From positions 19,078 through 83,077 of the forward strand of contig SKIF01000039.1 of NCBI GenBank assembly GCA_007116575.1: a stretch of DNA of 64,000 nt, given 5' to 3'. This DNA comes from Paracoccaceae bacterium (GTDB taxonomy: Bacteria > Pseudomonadota > Alphaproteobacteria > Rhodobacterales > Rhodobacteraceae). The notes below the pieces were generated by a model, which was given only the letters and a program-made list of their open reading frames with translations, ran no database searches and was not told the origin of the DNA. Positions 44,103 through 53,534 of the stretch are shown here, in pieces. The position numbers and the translations under genes are program-made. Every line of letters begins with the position of its first letter. Within the stretch, counting starts at the first letter, position 1.

Positions 44103-44131
44103 CTGATCGGACATGCAGCCGATCAGCGGGC
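44103..44131. terminator. stem-loop between the truncated dehydrogenase and aminotransferase
   Basis: CTGATCGG / CCGATCAG stem with an eight-base loop, followed on the plus strand by CGGGCTTGTTT. It lies between convergent genes. Confidence 0.5.
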
Positions 44132-44142
44132 TTGTTTAGGCA

Positions 44143-45324
44143 TCAGCGCAGTACTCCGGCCATGGCCTGTGCCAGCACGGGCACGCTGGCCTCGTTCAGT
44201 CCGGCCATATTCACCCGACCATCGCCCAGCATGTAGATGCCATGCTCGGCGCGCAGGGTCTCGATCTGCGCCGGTTCCAGCGGCAGCAGTGAAAACATGC
44301 CCTGCTGCCCGGCGATGAAGCCGAACCGGTCCGATCCGGTCGCCTCGCGCAGCGCATCGGCCAGCCCGCGCCGGTTTTCCGCCACCCGCTCGCGCATTGC
44401 GTCAAGTTCCTGCCGCCACATCACACGCAGCCCCGGATCGCCCAGAATCGTGCTGACCACGCGGCCGCCATGGTCGGGCGGAAAAGCAAAGACCTGCCGG
44501 TTCAGCCCTGCGAGCGTGCCCGCCAGACGCCCGCGCTCGCCTTCGGGGACAATCGCCATGGCAATGCCCACGCGCTCGCGATAGAGGCCGAAATTCTTCG
44601 AGCATGACCCGCTGAGCAGCATTTCGGGCACCCGCGCGGCCAGATGGCGTAGCCCGCCTGCATCCGCGTCAAGCCCCTCGCCAAAGCCCTGATAGGCCAT
44701 GTCCACAAAGGGCACCGCGCCGCGCCGTTCCAGCAGGGCCGCGATTTCGGCCCAATCCTGCAATGACAGATCCACGCCGGTCGGATTGTGACAGCAACCA
44801 TGCAACAGCACCACATCGCCTGCGGCCACCTGCTCGAGATCGGCCATCATGCCCGCGCGGTCCAGTGCGCCGGCATCGCGGTCGAGGTAGCGATAGGGGC
44901 GCATATCCAGCCGTGCGGCCCGGATCAGGGGCACATGGTTGGGCCAGGTCTGTTCGCTTACCCAGACCGTCGCCTCGGGGCGCGCCAGCCGGATCAGCTC
45001 GCACAGTTGCCGCACCGCCGAGGTGCCACCCGGTGTGCCCACCGCCGCGACCCGTGCCGACGGCACGGCGTCGCCCAGCAGCAGATCGCGCATCGTTTCC
45101 AGAAAGGCGGCGTCGCCCGCCAGCGAAAGGTAGGACTTGGATTCTTGCTCCTCGACGATGCGCGCTTCTGCGGCCTTTACCGCCGCCATGACCGGCGTCC
45201 GCCCCGAGGTGTCGCGATAAACGCCCACGCCCAGATCGATCTTGCCCATGCGCGGGTCATCGGCAAAGGCCTGCATCAAGGCGATGATGCCGTCAAGTTT
45301 GGGATCGGGCAGGGTTTCGAACAT
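44143..45324 (-). CDS. tyrB: aromatic/aspartate aminotransferase (TyrB type)
   Basis: PLP enzyme, class I aminotransferase of the AspC/TyrB group, 393 residues. It begins MFETLPDPKLDGIIALMQAF, has KIDLGVGVYRDTSGRTPVM, the conserved HGCCHNPTGVDLSLQDW, DMAYQGFGEGLD, the PLP-lysine motif LSGSCSKNFGLYRERVG, and ends with the substrate arginine in DGRVNMAGLNEAS. Substrate preference (aromatic or aspartate) cannot be fixed by eye. It stands just downstream of the sseA-acetyltransferase pair on the same strand. Confidence 0.9.
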   Translation of the reverse strand: MFETLPDPKLDGIIALMQAFADDPRMGKIDLGVGVYRDTSGRTPVMAAVKAAEARIVEEQESKSYLSLAGDAAFLETMRDLLLGDAVPSARVAAVGTPGGTSAVRQLCELIRLARPEATVWVSEQTWPNHVPLIRAARLDMRPYRYLDRDAGALDRAGMMADLEQVAAGDVVLLHGCCHNPTGVDLSLQDWAEIAALLERRGAVPFVDMAYQGFGEGLDADAGGLRHLAARVPEMLLSGSCSKNFGLYRERVGIAMAIVPEGERGRLAGTLAGLNRQVFAFPPDHGGRVVSTILGDPGLRVMWRQELDAMRERVAENRRGLADALREATGSDRFGFIAGQQGMFSLLPLEPAQIETLRAEHGIYMLGDGRVNMAGLNEASVPVLAQAMAGVLR

Positions 45325-45335
45325 TGCAGGGCTCC

Positions 45336-45896
45336 TCAGGATTCGCTCGGTGTCCAGTCACGGGTCAGCAGGCGCGTGCGTTCTTCCTGACGGACCGGGG
45401 TAAAGCCGTGTTTCTGGTATTGTGCCAGCGCGCGCGGGTGGTCGAGCGTGCAGGTATTCACACCCAGGCAGGTCACCCCCGGACGCTCCCAGCCGGTCAG
45501 GATAGCCGTGCGCAGCATCCAGGCACCAAAGCCCTGTCCTACAGCTTGCGGCACAAGGCCGAACAGATCAAGTTCACAGCGCCCTGCCTCGCGCCAGTCG
45601 AGAATGAAGAACCCCTGTGGCCAGCCGTGATGGATCAACGAATAGAGCGCGACATCGGGGTCGGCGAGCCAGTCGGCCAGCGCGGCATCGTCATGCGCGT
45701 GCATGTCGGTCCAGGCATAGTCCTGCCCCACGGCATCGTAGAGTGCGCGAAAATACCAGACCGGCGGCGCTTCAGACCGCAGCAACGCACCATTCAGCTT
45801 GACCGGAATCGCAGGCCAGTCATAGCCGGGCCGTGCGGTCATCTCGAGAAATGTTACCGTATAGGCGATTTCATCTCCGGCGCGATGGGGTTTCAT
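45336..45896 (-). CDS. GNAT-family N-acetyltransferase
   Basis: 186 residues: DLFGLVPQAVGQGFGAWMLRTAI is the acetyl-CoA-binding loop (usual Q/RxxGxG/A seen as QAVGQGFG), followed by TLDHPRALAQYQKHGF, the typical last strand and helix. The start at 45896 overlaps the sseA stop by ATGA, so they are co-translated. Substrate unknown. Confidence 0.8.
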   Translation of the reverse strand: MKPHRAGDEIAYTVTFLEMTARPGYDWPAIPVKLNGALLRSEAPPVWYFRALYDAVGQDYAWTDMHAHDDAALADWLADPDVALYSLIHHGWPQGFFILDWREAGRCELDLFGLVPQAVGQGFGAWMLRTAILTGWERPGVTCLGVNTCTLDHPRALAQYQKHGFTPVRQEERTRLLTRDWTPSES

Positions 45897-46738
45897 CCGG
45901 TCTCGACCTTGAGGTCGGGGAACTGTCCCCATTCCGACCAGGACCCGTCATACAGCGCATGCTTGGGGTGCCCGAGGATCTCTAGCCCGAGGCTGAGCAC
46001 GGCGGCGGTCACGCCCGAGCCACAAGAGGTGATCACGGGTTTGTCCAGATCAACCCCGGCGGCCTCGAATGCGGCGCGCAGCGCCGCGCCCTTCTTCATC
46101 GTACGATCCTCGTTCAGCAGATTCGAGAATGGCAGGTTCAGGGCACCCGGCATATGACCCGCGCGCAGCCCTTCGCGCGGCTCGGGTGCATCGCCGCGGA
46201 ACCGCTCGGGCGCACGGGCATCGACGATCTGCCAGTCACGCAGCTTTACGGCGGCGGCCACCTGGCTCACATCCTTGACCATATGCGCCTGGCGCTGAAC
46301 CGTGATATGGCGCTCGCGCAAGATTGGTGCCATGTCCTCGGTCACGCGCCCCTCGGCCTGCCATTTCGGTAAGCCACCATCAAGCACGGCGACATCGGTC
46401 TTGCCCATCAGCTTGAAAAGCCACCAGACGCGGGCGGCCGAAAACAGGCCCATCCCGTCATAGACCACCACCTGATGTCCATCGCCCACACCCATCGAGC
46501 GCATGCGTGACATGAATTTCTCGACTGGCGGGGCCATATGCGGCAACTCCGACCGATGGTCGCTGATCTCGTCGATATCAAAGAAGCGCGCATTGGGGAT
46601 ATGCGCGGTCTCGTACTCCGCGCGCGCGTCGCGGCCCATCTGGGGCAGGTACCAGCTTGCGTCCAGAATCCGCAGGTCGGGGTCGTTCAGATGCTGGGCC
46701 AGCCAGTCAGTTGAGACAAGCGTTTTCGGATCGTCCAT
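45893..46738 (-). CDS. sseA: 3-mercaptopyruvate sulfurtransferase
   Basis: Two rhodanese domains in 281 residues. The inactive first one (about 10-130) has ILDASWYLPQ and VVVYDGMGLFSAARVWWLF. The active second one (about 150-280) has IVDARAPERFRG and the loop SCGSGVTAAVLSLGLE with the catalytic cysteine. The CGSGVTA loop is that of mercaptopyruvate (not thiosulfate) enzymes. MDDPK at 46738 was taken as start. First gene of a leftward sseA-GNAT-tyrB run, divergent from zapE. Confidence 0.92.
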   Translation of the reverse strand: MDDPKTLVSTDWLAQHLNDPDLRILDASWYLPQMGRDARAEYETAHIPNARFFDIDEISDHRSELPHMAPPVEKFMSRMRSMGVGDGHQVVVYDGMGLFSAARVWWLFKLMGKTDVAVLDGGLPKWQAEGRVTEDMAPILRERHITVQRQAHMVKDVSQVAAAVKLRDWQIVDARAPERFRGDAPEPREGLRAGHMPGALNLPFSNLLNEDRTMKKGAALRAAFEAAGVDLDKPVITSCGSGVTAAVLSLGLEILGHPKHALYDGSWSEWGQFPDLKVETG

Positions 46739-46851
46739 GCGCCACACCCCCGCGTCAGAATGGTTCCTTCAGACCTATCCGGGCTGCGCAGGGCTGGCAA
46801 GAGCGCGCAGGGGCTTTTCGGGGCGCGCCATCTGGCGTAATCAGTTCCGAA

Positions 46852-47934
46852 ATGCGAGAGACGCTGACCGAAATCTATGATCGTAAGGTCGAGGCGGGCG
46901 AGATCCGCCCTGACGCAGCGCAACGCGCGGCGCTGCCACTGTTTACCCCGATTCTTGACTGGCTTTCGCGGCCTGCGCCGAAATCTGGCGGGTTGCGCGG
47001 GCTTCTGACGCGGGCGAAGCCCGCGCCTGCGCCGGGGCTCTACCTCTGGGGTGGAGTGGGGCGCGGCAAATCCATGCTGATGGACCTGTTCGTGGCCCAT
47101 AGCGGTGATGTGCCGAAGCGGCGCGTGCATTTCCATGCCTTCATGCAGGAAATCCATGTCGGGCTTCACGCCGCGCGCCAGCGCGGTGAAGCCGATGCGC
47201 TGGCCCCGGTCGCCGACAAGGTGGCCAGCGAAGTCCGGCTGTTGGCCTTCGACGAGATGCAGATCACTGACATCACCGATGCGATGGTCGTGGGTCGCCT
47301 GTTCGAGCGCCTGATGGAGGCTGGGGTGGCGATTGTCACCACCTCGAACCGGGTGCCGGATGATCTCTACAAGGACGGGCTCAACCGCGCATTGTTCCTG
47401 CCCTTCATCGCCTATCTCAAAGAGCATATGGTGGTGTATGAGCTGCAAGCCGAGACCGATTACCGCCAGCACCGGCTGGCCGGTGCACAGGTCTGGTTCA
47501 ACCCGGTGAATGCGGAGGCGCGTGCGGCCATGGCGCAGATCTGGGACGAGTTGACCGGGCATGATCCGGGCACGCCCCTGCGCTTGCCACTGAAGGGCCG
47601 CGAAGTGGTGGTGCCGCGTGCGCATAACGGGGTCGGGCGCGGGCGCTTCTGGGAGTTTTGCGGCGCGGCCCTGGGCCCGGCCGATTATCTTGCGATTGCC
47701 GAGGCGTTGCGGGTGCTGATGATCGATGACATTCCATATCTTTCGGCCGGTAACTACAATGAGGCCAAGCGTTTCGTGACGCTGGTCGATGCGCTCTACG
47801 AGGCGCGTGTCCGCCTCATCGCCTCGGCAGCGGCCACGCCCGAGCGGCTCTATACCGAAGGCGCCGGTGCGTTCGAGTTCGAGCGCACGGCCAGCCGATT
47901 GCGCGAGATGCAGGGGGCCGACTGGGGGGCGTGA
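46852..47934 (+). CDS. zapE: cell-division ATPase ZapE (AFG1 family)
   Basis: 360 residues of the AFG1/ZapE family. Walker A is GLYLWGGVGRGKSMLMDLF (about residues 62-80), Walker B RLLAFDEMQITDITDAM, then TTSNRVPDDLYKDGLNRALFLPFI, the sensor region, and a C-terminal IPYLSAGNYNEAKRFVTLVDALYE. In E. coli ZapE binds FtsZ and is needed for division under stress; in mitochondria AFG1 is a quality-control ATPase. The ATG at 46852 gives the standard METLxxxY-like start. It stands alone. Confidence 0.9.
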   Translation: MRETLTEIYDRKVEAGEIRPDAAQRAALPLFTPILDWLSRPAPKSGGLRGLLTRAKPAPAPGLYLWGGVGRGKSMLMDLFVAHSGDVPKRRVHFHAFMQEIHVGLHAARQRGEADALAPVADKVASEVRLLAFDEMQITDITDAMVVGRLFERLMEAGVAIVTTSNRVPDDLYKDGLNRALFLPFIAYLKEHMVVYELQAETDYRQHRLAGAQVWFNPVNAEARAAMAQIWDELTGHDPGTPLRLPLKGREVVVPRAHNGVGRGRFWEFCGAALGPADYLAIAEALRVLMIDDIPYLSAGNYNEAKRFVTLVDALYEARVRLIASAAATPERLYTEGAGAFEFERTASRLREMQGADWGA

Positions 47935-48250
47935 GCGGGCGAGGGGGGAACGATCCCTCACCCCCATTGAGGGGGTTCCGGATCGTGGGCGCGCAGGCGC
48001 GCCCGGCCCCACCGCCAGTGCTGCAGGGCAATCCCTGCGTCGACAGAACCCGCACCCTGCCGCAGGCTTTGCCGATGGACCCTAAGGCGATGACATATGA
48101 CGCCGCCATCTGCTGTGCAGTTGCGGGGATAGCCCCGCGCGTTCAGGGACGCGCACGCGCTGCTATGTCCTGGGCGCTTTGAGGAAGCGGTCATTGACGC
48201 GCAGTCTGGCAGACCATAGCGATCCAATGGAAGTGATGTGAGGCAGCCTT
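47935..48250. other. 316-bp convergent gap with a hairpin
   Basis: Between zapE and the convergent queG. It has a short GC hairpin CCCCC / GGGGG at 47961-47975 near the zapE stop and no T-run. No open frame in the rest resembles a known protein. Confidence 0.4.
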
Positions 48251-49285
48251 CTAACTGCCCAACCGCTCTGCCGCCCAACGTGCGGCATCGCTGACAGTCG
48301 CATCCGGTGCCCCGCAATGTGCCTGTGCCGCGCCGCGCAAGCGCTTTGCTCCGGAATTGCCGATGGCATAGAGCACATTGCGCAGAAACCTGTTTCGCCC
48401 GATGCGCTTGATCGGCGAGCCGGAAAAGCGCGCCCGGAAGCCTGTGTCATCGAGCGTGACGAGATCCGCGAGGTCGGGCGCAGGCAGGCCGTCGCGCGCG
48501 GCGTATTTCACCTCGCGCGCCGTGCGGGCGAATTTGTTCCAGGGGCAGACCGCGAGGCAATCGTCGCAGCCATAGATGCGGTTGCCCATCTTTTCGCGCA
48601 GTTCCAGCGGGACCGGGCCGCGATGCTCGATGGTAAGATACGAGATGCAGCGGCGCGCATCGAGCTGGAATGGCGCCGGGAACGCATCGGTCGGGCAGAT
48701 ATCGAGGCAGGCGCGGCAGGTGCCGCAATTCTCGGTCGCGGGCGCGTCGGGGGGCAGGTCGAGCGTGGTGAAGATCGCACCCAGAAAGACCCAATTGCCC
48801 AAGTCGCGCGACAACAGGTTGGTATGCTTGCCCTGCCAGCCCAGCCCTGCCGCCGCGGCCAGCGGTTTTTCCATCACCGGGGCGGTATCGACAAAGACCT
48901 TGATCTCGCCCCCTGCGCGCGTGATCAGCCAGCGCCCCAGACGCTTGAGCCGTTTCTTTACGACATCGTGGTAATCGCGCCCCAGCGCATAGGCCGAGAC
49001 CAGGCCGCGGTCGCGCGCGGCCAGAAGGTCGAGCGGGTTGTAGTCGGGCGTGTAGCTTTCGGCCAGCATGATGACCGACCGCGCCTCGGGCCACAGCGCG
49101 GCCGGATTGCCGCGCCACGCCATGCGCTCGGCCATCCATCCCATCTGGCCATGCCGCCTTTTCTCCACAAACGCGGCAAGTCGTTCCGGAGCCTCCGGGA
49201 TGGCGTCGGGACGAGTGAGCGCGCAGGCGTCAAAGCCCATCTCGCGCGCCTGCGCCACAAGTTCCGCTTTCAGATCAGCCGACAT
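48251..49285 (-). CDS. queG: epoxyqueuosine reductase
   Basis: Final step of queuosine modification in tRNA: reduces epoxyqueuosine using B12 and two [4Fe-4S] clusters. 344 residues. Markers are [12 protein letters not shown] at the start, [42 protein letters not shown] (48833-48922), and two cluster motifs: [17 protein letters not shown] (48692-48742), and [17 protein letters not shown]. The C-terminal HEAT-like extension ([15 protein letters not shown]) is present. It depends on cobalamin, as does metH. On the same strand as the GST and mtgA genes upstream. Confidence 0.93.
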   Translation of the reverse strand: MSADLKAELVAQAREMGFDACALTRPDAIPEAPERLAAFVEKRRHGQMGWMAERMAWRGNPAALWPEARSVIMLAESYTPDYNPLDLLAARDRGLVSAYALGRDYHDVVKKRLKRLGRWLITRAGGEIKVFVDTAPVMEKPLAAAAGLGWQGKHTNLLSRDLGNWVFLGAIFTTLDLPPDAPATENCGTCRACLDICPTDAFPAPFQLDARRCISYLTIEHRGPVPLELREKMGNRIYGCDDCLAVCPWNKFARTAREVKYAARDGLPAPDLADLVTLDDTGFRARFSGSPIKRIGRNRFLRNVLYAIGNSGAKRLRGAAQAHCGAPDATVSDAARWAAERLGS

Positions 49286-49309
49286 GAGTGACAGATGCGC
49301 CCTGCGCGT

Positions 49310-49975
49310 TCAGAAATCCAGATCCGCGTAATGCTCGGGCGGCGGAAAGCCCGGCAGGCTGTCGGCCAGAAGTGGGCGGAAGGCCGGGCGGGATTTGATC
49401 TTGGAATACCATTCATGCACGAGGCTCGAGCGCGCCCAGTCCACGTCATTGATGTAGTCGAGGCAGGAAAGATGTGCGGCGGCGGCGAAATCCGCCAGCG
49501 TCATCTCGCCCCCGGCCAGCCAGCGGCGCTGGCCCAGAAGCCAGTCCATATAGTCGAGATGGAACTTGATCCGCGCAGAGCCCAGCTTGATGCGGCTTGA
49601 ATCCGGGTAGCCTTTGCCGGCGATCTTCTTGTTGACCCGCTCGTAGAGCAGGTTCGAGGTCACCTCGACATGGAACTTGTCATCGAACCATGTGCACAGG
49701 CGGCGCATCTCATAGCGCGCCTCGGGGCCGCGCGGGATCAGCGGCGGCTCGGGGATAGTTTCGTCCAGATACTCGCAGATCGCCTGGCTCTCGGTCAGCA
49801 TTCGCCCCTGATGGCGCAGCACCGGCACTTTGCCGGCGGGGTTGCGGCGCATGAAATCCTGAGAGGGCTCCCAGTAGCGTTCCTCGACCAGTTCGACCTC
49901 GATACGCTTTTCGGCCAGCGTCAGCCGGACCTTGCGGCAGAAGGGTGAGAGCGGAACATGGTAAAGCTTGGCCAT
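49310..49975 (-). CDS. glutathione S-transferase
   Basis: 221 residues of the cytosolic GST fold. The thioredoxin-like half (1-75) has KLYHVPLSPFCRKVRLTLAEK, GKVPVLRHQGRMLTESQAIC with the cis-proline and SQAI glutathione site, and a helical half follows (about 85-215) with DWLLGQRRWLAGGEMTLADFAAAAHLSCL. Substrate class not assignable. MAKLY was chosen as start; MPRMAKLY three codons earlier is possible. Confidence 0.88.
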   Translation of the reverse strand: MAKLYHVPLSPFCRKVRLTLAEKRIEVELVEERYWEPSQDFMRRNPAGKVPVLRHQGRMLTESQAICEYLDETIPEPPLIPRGPEARYEMRRLCTWFDDKFHVEVTSNLLYERVNKKIAGKGYPDSSRIKLGSARIKFHLDYMDWLLGQRRWLAGGEMTLADFAAAAHLSCLDYINDVDWARSSLVHEWYSKIKSRPAFRPLLADSLPGFPPPEHYADLDF

Positions 49976-50027
49976 CCGGGGCATCCTGACTGAGACTGCC
50001 CCCTCTTGCCGCGCGCGGCGCGGAAGT

Positions 50028-50777
50028 TCAACCGCCGATGCAGTCGGCGCGACCGTCGCGCGCGATGGTTGCGGCACCGTCCATCACGCTGGCGGTGCGG
50101 TTGCGGAGGAAGGCTGTCGGGTTTGCCGCATCGCGGCTTTTCGGGGCGGGCAGAACGACGGCTAGCCGCGCGGCCTGTAGCGGTGTCAGGTCTGCGGCGG
50201 AGGTGTTGAAATAGCGCTGCGCGGCGGCCTCGACCCCGAACACGCCGTTGTCGAATTCAGCAATATTCAAGTAGACTTCCAGAATGCGCCGCTTGGGCCA
50301 GAGCACCTCGATCAGCAGGGTGAAGCCTGATTCGAGCGCCTTGCGCGACCAGGTGCGGCCATGCCACAGAAATACATTCTTGGCCGTTTGCTGCGTCAGC
50401 GTCGAAGCCCCGCGCGTGCTGCCCGCCGCGATCACGCGGCGGATCTCGGACATGTCAAAGCCCCAGTGCAGGCAGAAATTCGCGTCCTCGGCGGCGATGA
50501 CCGAGCGCGCCATTTCGGGCGCGATGCGGTCTATCGGCACCCATTCACGCTCGATCGTTCCAATGCGGCGGTATTCCTGCAGCATGAAGATGCCGCCGGG
50601 CGGGTTGACAAAACGATAGAGCCCGACCCAGGCCACGGCGACAAGCAAGGCGATGGCCAAGCCCCGCCAGACAATGCGCAACAGCCAGCGGAGAGCATCG
50701 GCCAGACGATCTGGCGTGCCGCGCTTTGCGCGCCGCGTCTTTCTTGCGGGTTTCTTGTCGCGAGCGGCACGGGGCAT
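50028..50777 (-). CDS. mtgA: monofunctional biosynthetic peptidoglycan transglycosylase
   Basis: Polymerises lipid II into glycan strands. 249 residues: a basic start, one membrane anchor (ALRWLLRIVWRGLAIALLVAVAWVG region, 50661-50735), then the GT51 domain. Key sites are VIAAEDANFCLHWGFD (catalytic glutamate in the EDxxFxxHxGxD motif), GASTLTQQTAKNVFLW, RKALESGFTLLIEVLWPKRRILEVYLNIAEFDNGVFGVEAA with the second glutamate (50241-50363), and LPAPKSRDAANPTAF. MPRAA at 50777 or MLFM at 50786 can be the start. Confidence 0.93.
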   Translation of the reverse strand: MPRAARDKKPARKTRRAKRGTPDRLADALRWLLRIVWRGLAIALLVAVAWVGLYRFVNPPGGIFMLQEYRRIGTIEREWVPIDRIAPEMARSVIAAEDANFCLHWGFDMSEIRRVIAAGSTRGASTLTQQTAKNVFLWHGRTWSRKALESGFTLLIEVLWPKRRILEVYLNIAEFDNGVFGVEAAAQRYFNTSAADLTPLQAARLAVVLPAPKSRDAANPTAFLRNRTASVMDGAATIARDGRADCIGG

Positions 50778-50835
50778 GAACAGCATCCCTCAAGATTGCA
50801 CAGCCCGGGTCAAGCCTGCAGGCCGCCGCGATAGA

Positions 50836-51711
50836 TCAGCGCGTGGGCACAGGCTCATCACCGCGATAATCGTAGAAGCCACGCTGCGTCTTGCGGCCCA
50901 GCCATCCGGCCTCGACATACTTCGTCAGCAGGGGGCACGGCCGATACTTCGTATCGGCGAGCCCGTCATGCAGCACATTCATGATCGCAAGACAGGTATC
51001 CAGCCCGATGAAATCCGCCAGCTCCAAGGGGCCCATCGGGTGATTGGCCCCAAGTTTGAGCGACTGGTCGATGGACCGGACCGAGCCGACCCCCTCATAA
51101 AGCGTATAGACGGCCTCATTGATCATCGGCATCAGAATGCGGTTGACGATGAAGGCGGGGAAATCCTCGGCGCTGGCAGCGGTCTTGCCCAGTTTCTCGA
51201 CCACAGCCAGTAGCGTCTTGTACGTGGCCTCATCGGTCGCAATGCCTCGGATCAGCTCGACCAGCTGCATTACCGGCACCGGATTCATGAAATGGAAGCC
51301 CATGAAGCGCTCGGGCCGGTCGGTGCGCGAGGCCAGCCGCGTGATCGAGATCGAGGACGTGTTCGAGGTCAGGATGGTATGCGGCTGGATATGGGGCAGC
51401 AGGTCCTCGAAGATCGCCTGCTTGACTGTTTCACGCTCGGTCGCGGCCTCGATTATAAGATCCGACTGTCCGAGCTCGGCCAGTGTCGTGGTGGTGCGGA
51501 TACGGGCCATGGCGGCGGCCTTGTCCTCGGCCGAGACCTTGCCGCGCGAGACTTGCCGCTCGATATTCCGGTCGATCAGCGCCACGGCCTTGTCGAGCGC
51601 CTCCTGACTGATGTCATTGAGCAGAACGTCATAGCCCGACAGCGCAAAGACATGGGCGATGCCATTGCCCATCTGACCTGCGCCAACCACGCCGACAGTC
51701 CTGATCTCCAT
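50836..51711 (-). CDS. 3-hydroxybutyryl-CoA dehydrogenase
   Basis: 291 residues, the length of the stand-alone PaaH/Hbd enzyme. The Rossmann domain has VGVVGAGQMGNGIAHVFALSGYDV and LIIEAATERE. The catalytic histidine lies in ERFMGFHFMNPVPVMQLVELI, with the helical domain from about 185 (DFPAFIVNRILMPMINEAVYTLYEG region, 51094-51168). It reduces acetoacetyl-CoA or oxidises 3-hydroxyacyl-CoA, and in Rhodobacterales usually serves butyrate/PHB-type or ethylmalonyl-CoA metabolism. It stands between mtgA and pcs on the same strand. Confidence 0.92.
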   Translation of the reverse strand: MEIRTVGVVGAGQMGNGIAHVFALSGYDVLLNDISQEALDKAVALIDRNIERQVSRGKVSAEDKAAAMARIRTTTTLAELGQSDLIIEAATERETVKQAIFEDLLPHIQPHTILTSNTSSISITRLASRTDRPERFMGFHFMNPVPVMQLVELIRGIATDEATYKTLLAVVEKLGKTAASAEDFPAFIVNRILMPMINEAVYTLYEGVGSVRSIDQSLKLGANHPMGPLELADFIGLDTCLAIMNVLHDGLADTKYRPCPLLTKYVEAGWLGRKTQRGFYDYRGDEPVPTR

Positions 51712-51782
51712 CCCGTTTGCTCCTGTTCAGATAGTGCGCCCGACCATACCGTGCGCGGCCCGTTGTGCAAGGGTGAAAGCCC

Positions 51783-52505
51783 TCAGCGCTGCAGTGGGAC
51801 GAGTTGCTGAACGATTCCCACCAAACCCAGATAGAGGCTGGTGGCGATCAGCCCCAGCGTCACGGCCTGTGGCTGCGCGAACCCGCTCCAGGCCGCCCAG
51901 CCCGCAAGCCCCGTCCAGATCAGCGCCACGGGCAGCGACAGGTTCCGCCAGCGCGCCGTGCGGACCGGGTGAATGAATTTCAGCGGCGTGAACATGGCAA
52001 TGGCGAGGAAGACCACGATCGCGAGGATGATCCAGAAATCCGGGCTGGTGGCGAAGATCACGACAGCGGCCATGTTCCAGCAGGCCGGAAAGCCCTGGAA
52101 TGAGTTGTCGCTGGTCTTCATCCGGGCGTCGGCGAAATAGAGAACGGAGGTGAAAGTGATCACGATGATGGCGATCCACCCGGTCCAGCCGGGCAGCAGC
52201 CCCGACTGGAACAGCGCGAAGGCGGGAATGAAGACATAGGTCAGGTAGTCGATGATCAGGTCGAGCAGCACCCCGTCAATGGTCCTCGCGCGTTCCTTGA
52301 CATGGTAGCGCCGGGCCAGCGGCCCGTCGATTCCGTCCACGATGAAGGCGACCACGAGCCACAGGAACATCATCGCCCAGTCGCCCTTTGCTGCCTCCAG
52401 CAGGGCCAGCATGGCAAAGACCGCACCTGTCGCAGTGAACAGATGGACCGCATAGGCTTTCAGATTCGAACTCACGCTGGGCGTCCTTTCGTGGCGATGT
52501 GCCAT
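51783..52505 (-). CDS. pcs: phosphatidylcholine synthase
   Basis: Condenses choline with CDP-diacylglycerol in the inner membrane. 240 residues with about eight helices and the CDP-alcohol transferase motif FIVDGIDGPLARRYHVKE, then GVLLDLIIDYLTYVFIPAF. This form of the motif (DGxDGPLARxxxVKxxxxxxDG) and the KIHPxR-like end (PLKFIHPVRTARWR) are specific to bacterial Pcs. Start at the ATG 52505. Shows that the membrane contains phosphatidylcholine if choline is available. Confidence 0.93.
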   Translation of the reverse strand: MAHRHERTPSVSSNLKAYAVHLFTATGAVFAMLALLEAAKGDWAMMFLWLVVAFIVDGIDGPLARRYHVKERARTIDGVLLDLIIDYLTYVFIPAFALFQSGLLPGWTGWIAIIVITFTSVLYFADARMKTSDNSFQGFPACWNMAAVVIFATSPDFWIILAIVVFLAIAMFTPLKFIHPVRTARWRNLSLPVALIWTGLAGWAAWSGFAQPQAVTLGLIATSLYLGLVGIVQQLVPLQR

Positions 52506-52607
52506 CTGCTTTGCAAGCAGCGCCGCGCAATGCAAGACGTGACTGCGCACCCTGTCTCGCACTGTTGTCGTTCAGCCGCGCGCGGGGCTATAGCGGCCCT
52601 TTCTCTC

Positions 52608-53534
52608 TCAGCCATGCGCGCGCGGATGGGCGGCATCATAGATATCCATCAGGCGGGCTTGATCCACCGCCGTATAGACCTGGGTCGAGGCCAGTGAGGC
52701 ATGACCCAGAAGCTCCTGAATCGCGCGCAGATCGCCCCCGGCGGCCAGCAGATGCGTGGCAAAGGAATGGCGCAGGGCATGCGGAGTGGCACTGGCGGGC
52801 AGGCCAAGCTGCATCCGCGCCGCTGCCATCACCTGCGCCACATGGCGCCGGTTCAGCCCGCCCCCGCGCGCAGCGCGAAACAGTGGCAGATCCGGCGCGG
52901 CAGCGTAGGGGCAGGCGCGCAGATAGGCTGCCACCGCGTCATGCGCGGCAGGCAAGACCGGCACCAGACGCTCACGCCCGCCCTTGCCGCGAATGCGCAG
53001 CACCTCGGCCAGCGGCGCGTCGCGGCCCGTCAGCCCCAGCGCCTCGGACACGCGCAATCCGCAGCCGTAAAGCAGCGTCAGCACCGCCGCATCGCGCAGC
53101 CCGGTCCAGTCCTCGCGCGTCTGCAGCGGCACGGTTGCCAGCATCTCGCGGGCATCGCCCTCACTGAGCGGACGGGGCAGTGAACGGCTGTATTTCGGCG
53201 CTTTCGCTGCGAGAATGGCAGAGATGTCGAGCCCCTCGCGCGCGGCGAGCCAGCGCGCGAAACTGCGCAGGGCCGAGAGCTTGCGCGCGAGGCTGCGCGC
53301 GCCGATGCCCTTGCCGCGCGTGGCTGCCATCCAGGCGCGCATGTCGGATTGCGTGACCGCGCCCATCTGGGCCACACCCGCCGCCCCGCCGTGATGCAAG
53401 GCCAGAAAGCCCAGAAACTCCGCCACATCGCGCGCATAGGCGTCCAGCGTCAGCGCCGAGGCCCCGTCCAGCGCGCGCAGATGCGCGAGCCAGTCCTGCA
53501 GAGCATCGCGCAGACCCGGCGACAGGCCGGTCAT
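52608..53534 (-). CDS. xerC: site-specific tyrosine recombinase, chromosome dimer resolution
   Basis: 308 residues. The N-terminal SAM-like DNA-binding domain (about 10-105, LRDALQDWLAHLRALDGAS, SLARKLSALRSFARWL) is followed by the catalytic domain with the full set of residues: R in LLYGCGLRVSEALGL, H-x-x-R in PHALRHSFATHLLAAG, H in LLGHASLASTQVYT, and the tyrosine nucleophile. The position next to DUF484, coupled by ATGA, identifies it as XerC rather than XerD. Confidence 0.92.
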   Translation of the reverse strand: MTGLSPGLRDALQDWLAHLRALDGASALTLDAYARDVAEFLGFLALHHGGAAGVAQMGAVTQSDMRAWMAATRGKGIGARSLARKLSALRSFARWLAAREGLDISAILAAKAPKYSRSLPRPLSEGDAREMLATVPLQTREDWTGLRDAAVLTLLYGCGLRVSEALGLTGRDAPLAEVLRIRGKGGRERLVPVLPAAHDAVAAYLRACPYAAAPDLPLFRAARGGGLNRRHVAQVMAAARMQLGLPASATPHALRHSFATHLLAAGGDLRAIQELLGHASLASTQVYTAVDQARLMDIYDAAHPRAHG